Below, in pieces: positions 39,121-47,989 of a stretch of 54,355 nt of DNA (position 1 is the first letter of the stretch; every line of letters starts with the position of its first letter). Position numbers and translations under genes: made by a program. A model generated the notes under the pieces. The model did not search any database. It was given only the letters and a program-made list of their open reading frames with translations, and had not been told where the DNA came from. The stretch is from an uncultured Chitinophaga sp. (GTDB taxonomy: Bacteria; Bacteroidota; Bacteroidia; Chitinophagales; Chitinophagaceae), in contig NZ_CABHOU010000022.1 in assembly GCF_902168175.1 (NCBI RefSeq), forward strand, positions 1-54,355, read 5' to 3'.

Positions 39121-39808
39121 GCGGCTCGTTGCTGATGTAATACCCGAAACCGAAGCGGGTATGAATAAGTTTTACCGGTTGGTTTTTATCGATCTTATTA
39201 CGCAGCGAATTGATGAAAACCTCGATGGTATTGGTATTTACTTCTACAGAAGTGCCCCATATGGCATTTATCAGTTCCTTTTTGGAGAAGGGTTGCCCGG
39301 GATTGGCGGCCAGCATGGAAAGGATATTGAACTCCCGCCCGGTAAGCCTGATCAGCTGGCCTCCACGGCTAACCTGCTTTTTATCGAGGTCGATATTTAA
39401 ATTATCTATGTTGATACTTTTTACGGCTTCACTATGCGCCCCGCCCCTTTTTAGCAAGGCCTTAATGCGGGCGAGCAGTTCGCGGAAATAAAAGGGTTTG
39501 GTCAGATAGTCGTCGGCCCCGCTGTCAAACCCATCCAGCTTATCTTCCACCTCGCCGAAGGCTGTTAGCATAATTACCGGGGTGGTAATGGCATTGTTCC
39601 GGATGGCGCGGCATACCTCGTAACCGTTTTTACCGGGCACATTAATGTCCAGTATAATACAGTCGAACGCCTGGCGCAGCGCCGTTTTTTCGGCCATCTG
39701 CCCATCGTACCGGACTTCCACGTGAAAGCCTTCCCGGTCCAGCTGGGCTTTAATATCGGCCGCCAGGTTCACATCATCTTCTAACAGGAGCAAATTGTGC
39801 ATGGGCAT
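39110..39808 (-). CDS. OmpR/PhoB-family response regulator of the metal-efflux operon
   Basis: 232 residues. Receiver domain 1-120 with acidic pocket EDD (10-12), phosphorylated Asp54 (DCIILDINVPG), Thr in MLTAFG and Lys in YLTKPF. The winged-helix DNA-binding domain is at about 135-230 (LTGREFNILSMLAANPGQPFSKKELINAIWG, RNKIDKNQPVKLIHTRFGFGYYI). Met3 is an equally good start. First gene of the five-gene operon; it presumably controls this operon itself. Confidence 0.95.
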   Translation of the reverse strand: MPMHNLLLLEDDVNLAADIKAQLDREGFHVEVRYDGQMAEKTALRQAFDCIILDINVPGKNGYEVCRAIRNNAITTPVIMLTAFGEVEDKLDGFDSGADDYLTKPFYFRELLARIKALLKRGGAHSEAVKSINIDNLNIDLDKKQVSRGGQLIRLTGREFNILSMLAANPGQPFSKKELINAIWGTSVEVNTNTIEVFINSLRNKIDKNQPVKLIHTRFGFGYYISNEPHEA

Positions 39809-39945
39809 GAAATTACAATTTAACCGTTAAATGGCGCTCTGCACGTTCCCCCTCATCCGCTTACCGGTGGATATTGACATTCCATCGCTGGCATCAATAT
39901 CAATGTGTGCCGGTCACATCAGTATTCATAAGGGTGCTAAGCTTG

Positions 39946-40121
39946 ATTCCGTATACATCCCGGCTCCATCCTAGCCAGATCCTGGCTTCATCCTAGGTTC
40001 ATTCTAGGTTTATCCTAGGTTCATTCTAGGCTTAAATACCTAAAATTAACCTAGGATAAACCTAGGATCTACGAAGGATAAACGTAAGATACAGCATGGA
40101 TTCCTACAGGATCATGCATAG
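39946..40121. repeat. 11-bp periodic array 2 (sixteen units) with central dyad
   Basis: Sixteen gapless 11-bp units, nearly all beginning AT. Examples are ATCCTAGGTTC (twice exact) and ATTCTAGGTTT in the left half, and ATTAACCTAGG, ATAAACCTAGG and ATAAACGTAAG in the right half. The right-half units are near reverse complements of the left-half units, so the array is an imperfect large dyad centred near 40035 (AAATACCTAAA unit) and could form a long hairpin. It lies between the response-regulator gene and the giant secreted-protein gene. No coding frame; function unknown. The remaining 40122-40671 holds no gene I can support. Confidence 0.75.
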
Positions 40122-40520
40122 GAGTATAGAGGTTCGGCGACGTAGAGTGTTGTCATTTGAAGAGATGTTAGCAGGTATACCCAATTTGGGCAATTTGTTT
40201 ACTGCGGCTGAATTGAGCATATCAGCAGGGGTAACAGCCGGGTTCTTATGTTGATATAATACTATTGGCAGATAGAAACTGGTTTTTTACAGATCGGAAG
40301 GCAGGAAATGGACGTAAATACCATCGTAGAACGGCCTTTTGGTAAGGTAATGTGGATCAGTAGCTTGTGAAAGAGGGTAAATATTAGCGGTAATACATCA
40401 AATTAGTCTTAATTTTGGCTTTAATTGTTTGTAAAAGAAGTTGATTCTGAGGCAGTTTTCTAAAATCAATCCTCCCCCGAAACTAATTATTTTGACCATA
40501 ACTATGCCAAGACTAACGTT

Positions 40521-40538
40521 TTGCACGCGGGTGTGCAA
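40521..40538. promoter_or_regulatory. inverted repeat upstream of the giant secreted-protein gene
   Basis: TTGCAC-GCGGGT-GTGCAA forms a perfect 6-bp stem about 135 bp upstream of the ATG at 40672. It overlaps the 12-mer CACGCGGGTGTG shared with the 15240-15331 repeat. It may be a regulator site or part of an interspersed element. A weak promoter-like TTTTGAC-N19-TAACGTTT lies just upstream. Confidence 0.3.
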
Positions 40539-40671
40539 GTGTAATTAGTTGATTTTACTCATTTAATAAACCTATGCAGTATTACATAATGCTCTCCGCC
40601 CCAACTTGGCGTGTGGACCCGGAACTCCCGGGGGATTTTTCATTCCATGTTATTACCGTAAAAGAAAGCCG

Positions 40672-43600
40672 ATGAAGAAAATTATACTCCTTCTTGTTAT
40701 AGCCGTTTTTAGTATTGAGGCCTTTGGTCAGGCATTTGTAGTGGCCAGGGTGCCTGAAAATGCACCGAATGTTTCTACTACAAGGGCGCCCAGCGGTGCG
40801 GATAACCATCGTGTGTTTCGCGGCATTATTTTATTAAAAGCCGCCGAGCTGGTGAATGTATCTACTACCACCGTTATTGCACAAATGAGTTTTGCTTATA
40901 GCAGTGGTACCAACGCACCTGCCGGTGGCAATATGAAATTCTATCTTCAGAATACCAGCGACAACCAGGTTACTAATAAGTCAGCTAACTGGAGTACCGC
41001 CATTGCCAGTATGCTGGAAGTTTACAATGATGTATACAATATTCCAGAAGGATTGGGTACGCCTGGTGAGGTGACTTGTGCGCTAACGCAGCCCTTTACT
41101 TATTCAGGAGGCAATATGTACGTGGCGTATGAATATGTAGGTAGCACCTATGCGACTACTGGCGCCAGCTACAGAGCTATAACAGATGCTACCAGCAATT
41201 TAATGTATGCTTCCAGTAATACCACCACCGCTCCTGAAAACCTGGGGTCGCTGTCTACTATCCGCCCCCAGTTGTTACTCGGGTTCGACAACCCGTACAA
41301 CAACGATCAGCGCGTGGTAAGCCTGTTGCTTGACCGTTCTACCGAAAATAAATTTATTAATCCCGGTAACAGCGTAACTACAGTTATACATAACCGTGGT
41401 AAGCTGGACCAGGTGAATATCCCGGTAACCATTACAGTAACCGGTGCTAATCCTTATAGCGAAACACAAATTATTCCTTCTCTGCTTGCAGATGAATCGG
41501 CAAGTGTGAACTTTAGCTCGCTGCCAACCAATGTGAGTGGTGCTCAAACGATTACTGTTACGCTTGCGGCGGATGAGAATACCTCCAATAATGCAAAGTC
41601 GGTTACGCAAAATGTGGAGTGTGGCGATATGCGTTATTACGAAACAGATTTGGCCCGCACCCCGTTGAGTTACGGGGCTGGCGATGGTATTATTGCCGCT
41701 AAGTTCACAGCACCGCCCGTTACCCCGGTACTGGTAAAAGGCGTAAGGGTTCAATTGTCTCCCGACGCCAATTCGGCCGGCAGAACGGTTTACGGCGTAC
41801 TGCTGGATGCCAGCGGAATGATATTGGACGAGTCGCCGGAACTAGTAATAGCCACCGGCGATGTAGGCACAATAAAATATTTCGAGTTTGATGCTCCGGT
41901 TCAACCCACTGCCGGACAAGATTTTTATGTTGGTATGGCTATGAAGGCGACGGCCGGGGCGTTACCCCTCAGTGCCTATAGCAACATTAACGTGAAAGCC
42001 CAGCCATTTTACGCAATCAGTATGGATGGCGCAATTATCAGCGAAGTAGGCACACTCGGTGTACCGGGTTTAGAGCTGGTGGTGGATGGATTGCCGGTAA
42101 CACTGGCATCGAGCGCTACTGAAATTTGCGCTGGTTCGCCCATCACGCTCACGGCCACATCTGGTTTTGCTTATCCTTTGTTTGAATTTAAGGCAGACAA
42201 CAATGTATTAAGCAGCACTGCCGATGTTACTTATACCTACTCACCCACCGCGGCTGCGCAATTGCAGGTTTCCGGCCTGTATAACGGTTGTGCGGTGCCT
42301 TCGAATACAATTGCCCTTACTGTAAATCCTTCGCCCACCGTAGCCGCCATTACCGGCGATGCTACTGTTTGCGGTACCGCCAGCACGCAGCTGGCCAATG
42401 CTACGGCCGGTGGCGTGTGGAGCAGCAGCGATGTGAACATTGCTACCGTAGATGCTTCCGGTTTGGTTACCGGGGTGACCGGCGGTTCTGTAGTGATTAC
42501 TTACAGTGTAACCAGCGGTGGTTGCACCGGCACAGCTACACATAATATCATTGTTAATACACCCGGCTCTATCAGTGCAACTACCGGTACCCGCGATATT
42601 TGTATCGGTGCTGCTACTACGCTGGCAAACCCTACACCCGGCGGTACCTGGACTTCGGCCGATCCGTTAATTGCAACGGTGGTTAATGGAACGGTAACCT
42701 CACAGGCAGTTGGTATTACCACTATCACCTACACCGTATCTGATATCAATGGCTGCTCGGGCTCCGCGCCTTTCGAAGTGGAAGTGCGCGCGCTGCCAGC
42801 AGTGCCAGTGATAAACGGTGCGGCAGCCGTTTGTGTTAATTCACAGATTACACTCAGCAGTCCTGCTGCCGGCGGCACCTGGACCACCAGCGATGCAGCC
42901 ATTGCCACTGTGGACAATGGCGGCAACGTAGACGGTATAACCGCAGGCCCCGTTACGATCACCTATACCATCAACGACGGATTTTGTAGCGCGAGCGGTA
43001 GCAAAGCACTTACTGTACATCCTGCGGGCGCAGTAACGCCTGTTACCGGCCCCGATGAAGTTTGTGCAGATGCTGCTATTACTTTGTCCAACGTTACCGC
43101 GGGTGGATTATGGAGCAGCAGCAACACGGCTATTGCCACTGTAGATGCGGCAGGTGTTGTAAACGGCATTGCTGCGGGAACGGTGACCATTAACTATACT
43201 TATACAAATGGCAATGGTTGCGCTGCTACAGAAACAAAAGATATTACCGTGAACGGCCTCCCTGTAGTGCCGGCGATCTCCGGGTCCAATGCGATATGTA
43301 TTGGTTCCAGCGCCACGCTTAGTAATGCCATTACCGGTGGCACCTGGGCCAGCAGCGATGCAGTCGTGGCAACCATTGGCGCTTCCAGTGGCGTGATAAA
43401 CGGTTTGACAAACGGCTCTACTATTATTACTTATACGATTACAGATGCTAATGGCTGTGTAAACAACACACCACTGGAAGTAACCGTAAATACATCGGTA
43501 ACGGTACCGGCTTATACGGGCGACCGCGCAGTATGCGAAGGTAGCACCGTGTTGCTGGCTAATACCGTAAGCGGCGGCGTATGGAGCAGCAACAACACCG

Positions 43601-46101
43601 CAGTAGCCACCGTTAATGCAACAACGGGTGTGGTTAGCGGCGTTGCTCCCGGTCAGGCATCCATTACTTATACGCTTACTGTAGCCGCAGGTTGCAGTGA
43701 TGCTTATACAGATATTATTACGGTGGATGCGAAACCAGCCGTGCCCGTTATTACTGGTGCTGCAGCGGTTTGCGAAGGCGGCACCATCGTACTGGGCGCT
43801 ACTCCGGCCGGTGGTATATGGAGCAGCAGCAGCACGGCTGCAACAGTGGATGCAGTTGGTACTGTAACCGGAGTTACACCCGGCAATGTAAATATCATTT
43901 ATACAGTTACAAACGCGCAGGGTTGCAGCAATAATGCGGCTTATCCTGTTACTGTACAGGCAAAACCTTCCGCAGGCAATATTACCGGCAGCAGCCAGGT
44001 TTGCGAAGGCAATACGATCACGCTTGGCAATAGTGTACCTGGCGGAAGCTGGAGCAGCAGCAATACGGCTATTGCTTCAGTAGGTGCGTCTACCGGCGTG
44101 GTAAATGGTATAACAGCAGGGAGTGTCAGTATAACTTATACGGTAACCAGCGCAGGTTGCAGCAATAACGTGAGTGTGCCTGTTACGGTTAATGCCAACC
44201 CTGCAACTCCAACTGTTACAGGTGATGGAGCAGTATGTACAGGTAGCAATACAACACTTACAGCAACAATAGCAGGTGGTACCTGGAGCAGCAGCAATAC
44301 CGCTGCGGCAACAATCAGCAATACAGGCGTTGTAAATGGCGTTGCTTCCGGCAGCGCGGTTATCACTTACACACTGACCAACGCTGCGGGTTGTACCAGC
44401 GCTACAACACATAATATTATAGTAAACGCATTGCCTTCCGCTGGTACGCTTAGCGGTGGAACTGAGGTGTGCGAAAATGGAACGCTTACGTTAAGCAGCA
44501 CGGTTGCCGGTGGCAGTTGGACAAGCGATAACGCGGGCATTGCTACTGTTTCCAATGGCCTGGTAACCGGCATAACTGCAGGCAGCACCAGCATATTTTA
44601 TAGCGTAAGCAGTAATGGCTGTACCGGCACTGCCGATGTTGCTGTAACTGTACGTGCAACACCGGTTGTAACTGGTACAACAGGTACAAATGTTATTTGT
44701 GCAGGCAACAGCGCTACACTTACTAACAATACCCCGGGTGGCGTATGGAGCAGTAATTTGACCGGTATTGCTACCGTTTCGGCTGGTGGCGAAGTAACGG
44801 GCGTGAGCGCCGGCGATGCCATTATTACTTACACGGTAACCAATGCGAACAATTGTTCGGCCAGCGTAAGACATCCTTTAAAAGTAAATGCAGCGCCAGC
44901 CGCAGTAACCTTTACCGGTGGCACGCAGGTTTGTGTAAGCGGTAGTATCACACTGGTACCGTCTGTTGCGGGTGGTACATGGAATTCCTCCGACCCCGCT
45001 GTGGCTTCGGTTATCGATGGTGTGGTAACGGGTAATGCCGGCGGGCAGGTTACGATTTCCTACACTGCTGTTAATGCAGGCGGTTGTGCAGTATCGGGTA
45101 CACAAACAGTAACCGTAAACGCGCTGCCGGCTGTGGCCACACTTGGCGGTGCAAATGCGGTGTGTGTGGGCGGCGAAACGACCCTTACTACGTCAGCAAC
45201 TGGTGGTGTTTGGAGCAGCAGTAATATCAATATAGCATATATCAATACTGCCGGGCTGGTAAGTGGTGTGGCGGCAGGACAAGCTACCATCCGTTACACG
45301 ATAGCGAATGCTCAGGGTTGTAGCAGTACTGCGGAACATACCATTACCGTTAACAACCTGCCTGCGTTAACCACCATCACGGGCGGTAATGCACTATGTG
45401 CAGGTACTACACTTCAGCTGGCACATGCTACTGCGGGCGGTACCTGGAGCAGCGCAACAAATGGCGTAGCCACTATCAGCAACAGCGGACTTGTTACGGC
45501 TGTAACAGCAGGTACCAGCAGGATCAGCTACACGGTAACCGGTGCGGGCGGTTGTACGGCCGCAGCTACCCTCGATGTAACGGTAAATGCACTGCCAGCG
45601 GTAACGATTACAACCAAAGATTCTGTATGCCTCTCCGAAGGAAAGATCACCCTTACTGCCAATGTAAGCGGCGGTACCTGGAGTGGTGAGGGCGTAACAG
45701 GCAGCGAGTGGAATTTTGCGAACCTGGGTGTGGGAACATCTACCCTTACTTATGTGTACACCAATGCTGCTGGTTGTGCCGCAACGGCCACCAAAACAAT
45801 CAGGCGCGTTAACTGCCAGGTAATCGATACAAGGCCAGGTATACTGAAATCTATGGACCTCGTGCCAAACCCGGCTACCAACTTTATCAAGCTGAAAACA
45901 ATTGTGCAGACTGGCGGCGGCAAATGGACGATTACCGTGACTACGATGGCTGGCGTACGTACCATTAACCTGATAACAGACCTGGTTGTAGGGGCTAACG
46001 AAACCACGATCGACATCAGTAGCCTGCCTCCCGGTGTTTACCTGGTTACGCTGCGGCATGCTGACAAGTTCGAAACAAAAACGTTTATTAAAGTAAGATA
46101 A
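40672..46101 (+). CDS. giant secreted BIG2/Ig-repeat protein with T9SS tail
   Basis: 1809 residues from the ATG at 40672 (signal MKKIILLLVIAVFSIEAFGQ), preceded by AAAAGAAAG; an in-frame ATG at 40606 is rejected because it would hide the signal peptide. The N-terminal ~480 residues contain beta-sandwich domains, one CARDB-like (NNDQRVVSLLLDRSTENKF…). From about 540 to 1720 there are about 15 tandem units of roughly 75-80 residues, each with the core GG(T/V)WSSSN.AIATV....G.V.G...G...ITYTVTN. Each unit holds two Cys, one in (V/I)C.G and one in GC, probably forming a disulfide. The last ~85 residues (MDLVPNPATNFIKLKT … LPPGVYLVTLRHADKFETKTFIKVR) are a type IX secretion domain. Likely a surface adhesin or structural fibre; no enzyme domain is seen. 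Confidence 0.9.
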   Translation: MKKIILLLVIAVFSIEAFGQAFVVARVPENAPNVSTTRAPSGADNHRVFRGIILLKAAELVNVSTTTVIAQMSFAYSSGTNAPAGGNMKFYLQNTSDNQVTNKSANWSTAIASMLEVYNDVYNIPEGLGTPGEVTCALTQPFTYSGGNMYVAYEYVGSTYATTGASYRAITDATSNLMYASSNTTTAPENLGSLSTIRPQLLLGFDNPYNNDQRVVSLLLDRSTENKFINPGNSVTTVIHNRGKLDQVNIPVTITVTGANPYSETQIIPSLLADESASVNFSSLPTNVSGAQTITVTLAADENTSNNAKSVTQNVECGDMRYYETDLARTPLSYGAGDGIIAAKFTAPPVTPVLVKGVRVQLSPDANSAGRTVYGVLLDASGMILDESPELVIATGDVGTIKYFEFDAPVQPTAGQDFYVGMAMKATAGALPLSAYSNINVKAQPFYAISMDGAIISEVGTLGVPGLELVVDGLPVTLASSATEICAGSPITLTATSGFAYPLFEFKADNNVLSSTADVTYTYSPTAAAQLQVSGLYNGCAVPSNTIALTVNPSPTVAAITGDATVCGTASTQLANATAGGVWSSSDVNIATVDASGLVTGVTGGSVVITYSVTSGGCTGTATHNIIVNTPGSISATTGTRDICIGAATTLANPTPGGTWTSADPLIATVVNGTVTSQAVGITTITYTVSDINGCSGSAPFEVEVRALPAVPVINGAAAVCVNSQITLSSPAAGGTWTTSDAAIATVDNGGNVDGITAGPVTITYTINDGFCSASGSKALTVHPAGAVTPVTGPDEVCADAAITLSNVTAGGLWSSSNTAIATVDAAGVVNGIAAGTVTINYTYTNGNGCAATETKDITVNGLPVVPAISGSNAICIGSSATLSNAITGGTWASSDAVVATIGASSGVINGLTNGSTIITYTITDANGCVNNTPLEVTVNTSVTVPAYTGDRAVCEGSTVLLANTVSGGVWSSNNTAVATVNATTGVVSGVAPGQASITYTLTVAAGCSDAYTDIITVDAKPAVPVITGAAAVCEGGTIVLGATPAGGIWSSSSTAATVDAVGTVTGVTPGNVNIIYTVTNAQGCSNNAAYPVTVQAKPSAGNITGSSQVCEGNTITLGNSVPGGSWSSSNTAIASVGASTGVVNGITAGSVSITYTVTSAGCSNNVSVPVTVNANPATPTVTGDGAVCTGSNTTLTATIAGGTWSSSNTAAATISNTGVVNGVASGSAVITYTLTNAAGCTSATTHNIIVNALPSAGTLSGGTEVCENGTLTLSSTVAGGSWTSDNAGIATVSNGLVTGITAGSTSIFYSVSSNGCTGTADVAVTVRATPVVTGTTGTNVICAGNSATLTNNTPGGVWSSNLTGIATVSAGGEVTGVSAGDAIITYTVTNANNCSASVRHPLKVNAAPAAVTFTGGTQVCVSGSITLVPSVAGGTWNSSDPAVASVIDGVVTGNAGGQVTISYTAVNAGGCAVSGTQTVTVNALPAVATLGGANAVCVGGETTLTTSATGGVWSSSNINIAYINTAGLVSGVAAGQATIRYTIANAQGCSSTAEHTITVNNLPALTTITGGNALCAGTTLQLAHATAGGTWSSATNGVATISNSGLVTAVTAGTSRISYTVTGAGGCTAAATLDVTVNALPAVTITTKDSVCLSEGKITLTANVSGGTWSGEGVTGSEWNFANLGVGTSTLTYVYTNAAGCAATATKTIRRVNCQVIDTRPGILKSMDLVPNPATNFIKLKTIVQTGGGKWTITVTTMAGVRTINLITDLVVGANETTIDISSLPPGVYLVTLRHADKFETKTFIKVR

Positions 46102-46139
46102 AATGAAAAGGGCGGCCCAATTGGCCGCCCTTTTCATTT
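46101..46139. terminator. strong bidirectional terminator
   Basis: A perfect 17-bp stem (46101-46117 with 46123-46139, core AAAAGGGCGGCC) with a 5-nt loop and T-runs on both sides ends both convergent genes. It overlaps the stop codon of the minus-strand lipoprotein gene (46134-46136). Confidence 0.92.
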
Positions 46140-46817
46140 GTAGTAAGTGATCTTTCGCTCTTTTAATACGGTGTCTTTGCCCTTCTCCAAACGCCTGATC
46201 CAGTTTCCCTTTTCGTCGAAATTCAGGTACTCGAACGCTGTTTCATTCTTTTCTCCTTCGGAATTGGTAACGGTGCGTTTAACCGGAATACCCTTTTCCC
46301 CGAATGCTATTCGTTCGTCGTACAGTACTTCGGCTTCCTGGTGGTAGATGGTTATATGTACAAGTTGCATTTTGTCGTTAAACTCACTCACGTTGCGGAA
46401 CGTATCCTGGCTGGTGGCGGAGTAGCTGGTGTACTCCAGCGGAAGTTTGTTGGCTGCGTAACGTTGTACCATGGTTATACTTTCCAGCCTGCCATCCCCA
46501 TTATAAGATCGTCCTCCCGTGGAAACGCCGTTATCATCAAATTCGGAAACATAACGGATGATGGTCGTTCCTTCATGATCGGCCATCACGTACGAGGTAT
46601 CTTCCCCGGCTTCGTTGTAATTAAACGTCATCGACATCTGACCGGGCATTAAACCGTCTTTCTGCCAGTCGCCATTGCGAAAGCTGGTGGCATAAGGTGT
46701 TTCAATGGTTTGTTTCACAGGACCTTTGATTTGCTGTACATCAAGCGCAGTAGGTACATGTTGTTTGCATGCGGTAAAAGCGGATGCTGCTAAAACGGTA
46801 AAGAATAATCTTTTCAT
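46134..46817 (-). CDS. lipoprotein with MORN/RHS-like beta repeats, unknown function
   Basis: 227 residues from the ATG at 46817 (MKRLFFTVLAASAFTAC, lipobox Cys17); a longer in-frame start at 46874 would hide the signal peptide. The body consists of repeated beta-hairpin-like blocks (IIRYVSEFDDNGVSTGGRSYNGDGRL, FRNVSEFNDKMQLVHITIYHQ, AFEYLNFDEKGNWIRRLEKG) resembling short YD-type repeats. Such proteins are common uncharacterised surface or periplasmic lipoproteins in this phylum. Monocistronic; function unknown. Confidence 0.75.
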   Translation of the reverse strand: MKRLFFTVLAASAFTACKQHVPTALDVQQIKGPVKQTIETPYATSFRNGDWQKDGLMPGQMSMTFNYNEAGEDTSYVMADHEGTTIIRYVSEFDDNGVSTGGRSYNGDGRLESITMVQRYAANKLPLEYTSYSATSQDTFRNVSEFNDKMQLVHITIYHQEAEVLYDERIAFGEKGIPVKRTVTNSEGEKNETAFEYLNFDEKGNWIRRLEKGKDTVLKERKITYYK

Positions 46818-46907
46818 GGCGGGCCGGGTTGAATGAGCCGGCAATATAAGCAGTAAAAACAAAACAGCGCCCACGGGGAGCGCTGTTGCCTGTTATTTGG
46901 AAGTCGT

Positions 46908-47984
46908 TTATTTATTCGCGGCCAGTACTTTTAGCACTTCAGGCGTTACATCACCAAAAATAGAAACCCCCGCAGCGCCATTCTTCACCGCCAGTTTTAT
47001 ACCCCGGTCGAGGTCTTCGTAGTTGCCCCCGAAGTCGGGGAGAAACAGGCCGGCGTACAGCGGGAACTTGCCTTGCAGGGCTTTTACGCCTTCGTCCACC
47101 GCATCGCCTATCCAGCTTACGTTTTCGCGGTAAAAACCATGGTATATCATAGGCATTACGGCATCGAGGTCCCAGTTCACCCAATCCTGGCGAACAATAC
47201 GTTTCGCAATCTCGGGTGTAGGAAATACGGCGGCTGTTATAGGTTTTTTATGCTGATGCGCTACTTTGGCCAGCGTGTTCACCACATTATTAATTCGCTG
47301 ATAACGAAATCTGCGCCATGACGGACTTTGATCTGGATGTTCCAGCTCCAGCGGGTCGGTGCCGTATTGAGATTTATACGCATTACGACAGCTTTCGCAA
47401 TAGCAATAGTCGTACTCGGGCAATTCCTTCGACTGGTCAATTTTGTAATTGCTCCAAAGGTTTACAGGAAGAATAACGTCCGGATAACGGATGTAGTCGA
47501 GGTGGAAGCCATCCACTTCTTTCCTGGAAAGAATACTGTTTACCTGCGCTTTGAGGTGTTCCAGCACTGCTGGTTTACTGGGACACAAAAAGCGGTAATA
47601 GTTTACATACGGCGGCTGGGTGGCGCACGACTCACCTTTCCTGTTAACTACATACCAGTCGGGGTGAGCCGCCAGCAGGTCCTTGTCGCCCTGGTTCATG
47701 GTCCACATCCAGCGGTGGGCTTTAAGGCCCTGTGCGCGTGCAATGCGGTAATGCGGTTCGCTGTCGGCCTCGAAAAACAGGTCGCTGATACCTGCATTCC
47801 TGTAGGCGCTGTAGCGTTCGCGCAGTTGCACTTCGGTATCTTTATGATCAGGATTTATCCATACCCGGTGCGATACTTTGGGCGCTTTCGCGGGCCGGGT
47901 GCTTTGTGCTACACCTGGCAGCGATGGTTGTACAAGTGCCAGGCTACCCAGGCCCAGTGATTTAAGAAAGTCGCGTTTATTCAT
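46908..47984 (-). CDS. GHL10-like putative glycoside hydrolase with Tat-like signal
   Basis: 358 residues. The N-terminus MNKRDFLKSLGLGSLALVQPSLPGVAQS resembles a Tat or Sec signal, though it lacks the twin Arg. The hydrolase domain (about 38-355) contains HRVWINPDHKD, LKAHRWMWTMNQGD, and EVDGFHLDYIRYPDV (about 155-170), the same acidic motif as in the other two GHL10-type proteins. CYCESCRNAY suggests a structural metal or disulfide site. It lies five bases downstream of a CBM9-like gene and forms an operon with it, so the pair probably binds and cuts the same glycan. Confidence 0.82.
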   Translation of the reverse strand: MNKRDFLKSLGLGSLALVQPSLPGVAQSTRPAKAPKVSHRVWINPDHKDTEVQLRERYSAYRNAGISDLFFEADSEPHYRIARAQGLKAHRWMWTMNQGDKDLLAAHPDWYVVNRKGESCATQPPYVNYYRFLCPSKPAVLEHLKAQVNSILSRKEVDGFHLDYIRYPDVILPVNLWSNYKIDQSKELPEYDYCYCESCRNAYKSQYGTDPLELEHPDQSPSWRRFRYQRINNVVNTLAKVAHQHKKPITAAVFPTPEIAKRIVRQDWVNWDLDAVMPMIYHGFYRENVSWIGDAVDEGVKALQGKFPLYAGLFLPDFGGNYEDLDRGIKLAVKNGAAGVSIFGDVTPEVLKVLAANK

Positions 47985-47989
47985 AACGG

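Noticed and set aside
40582..40809. Minus-strand frame over the start of the giant secreted-protein gene
   Set aside because: It is antisense to a clear signal peptide, with no family motifs.
42237..46137. Repeated ~75-codon minus-strand frames opposite the giant Ig-repeat gene
   Set aside because: They recur only because the sense gene is repetitive; no starts, ribosome sites or family motifs.
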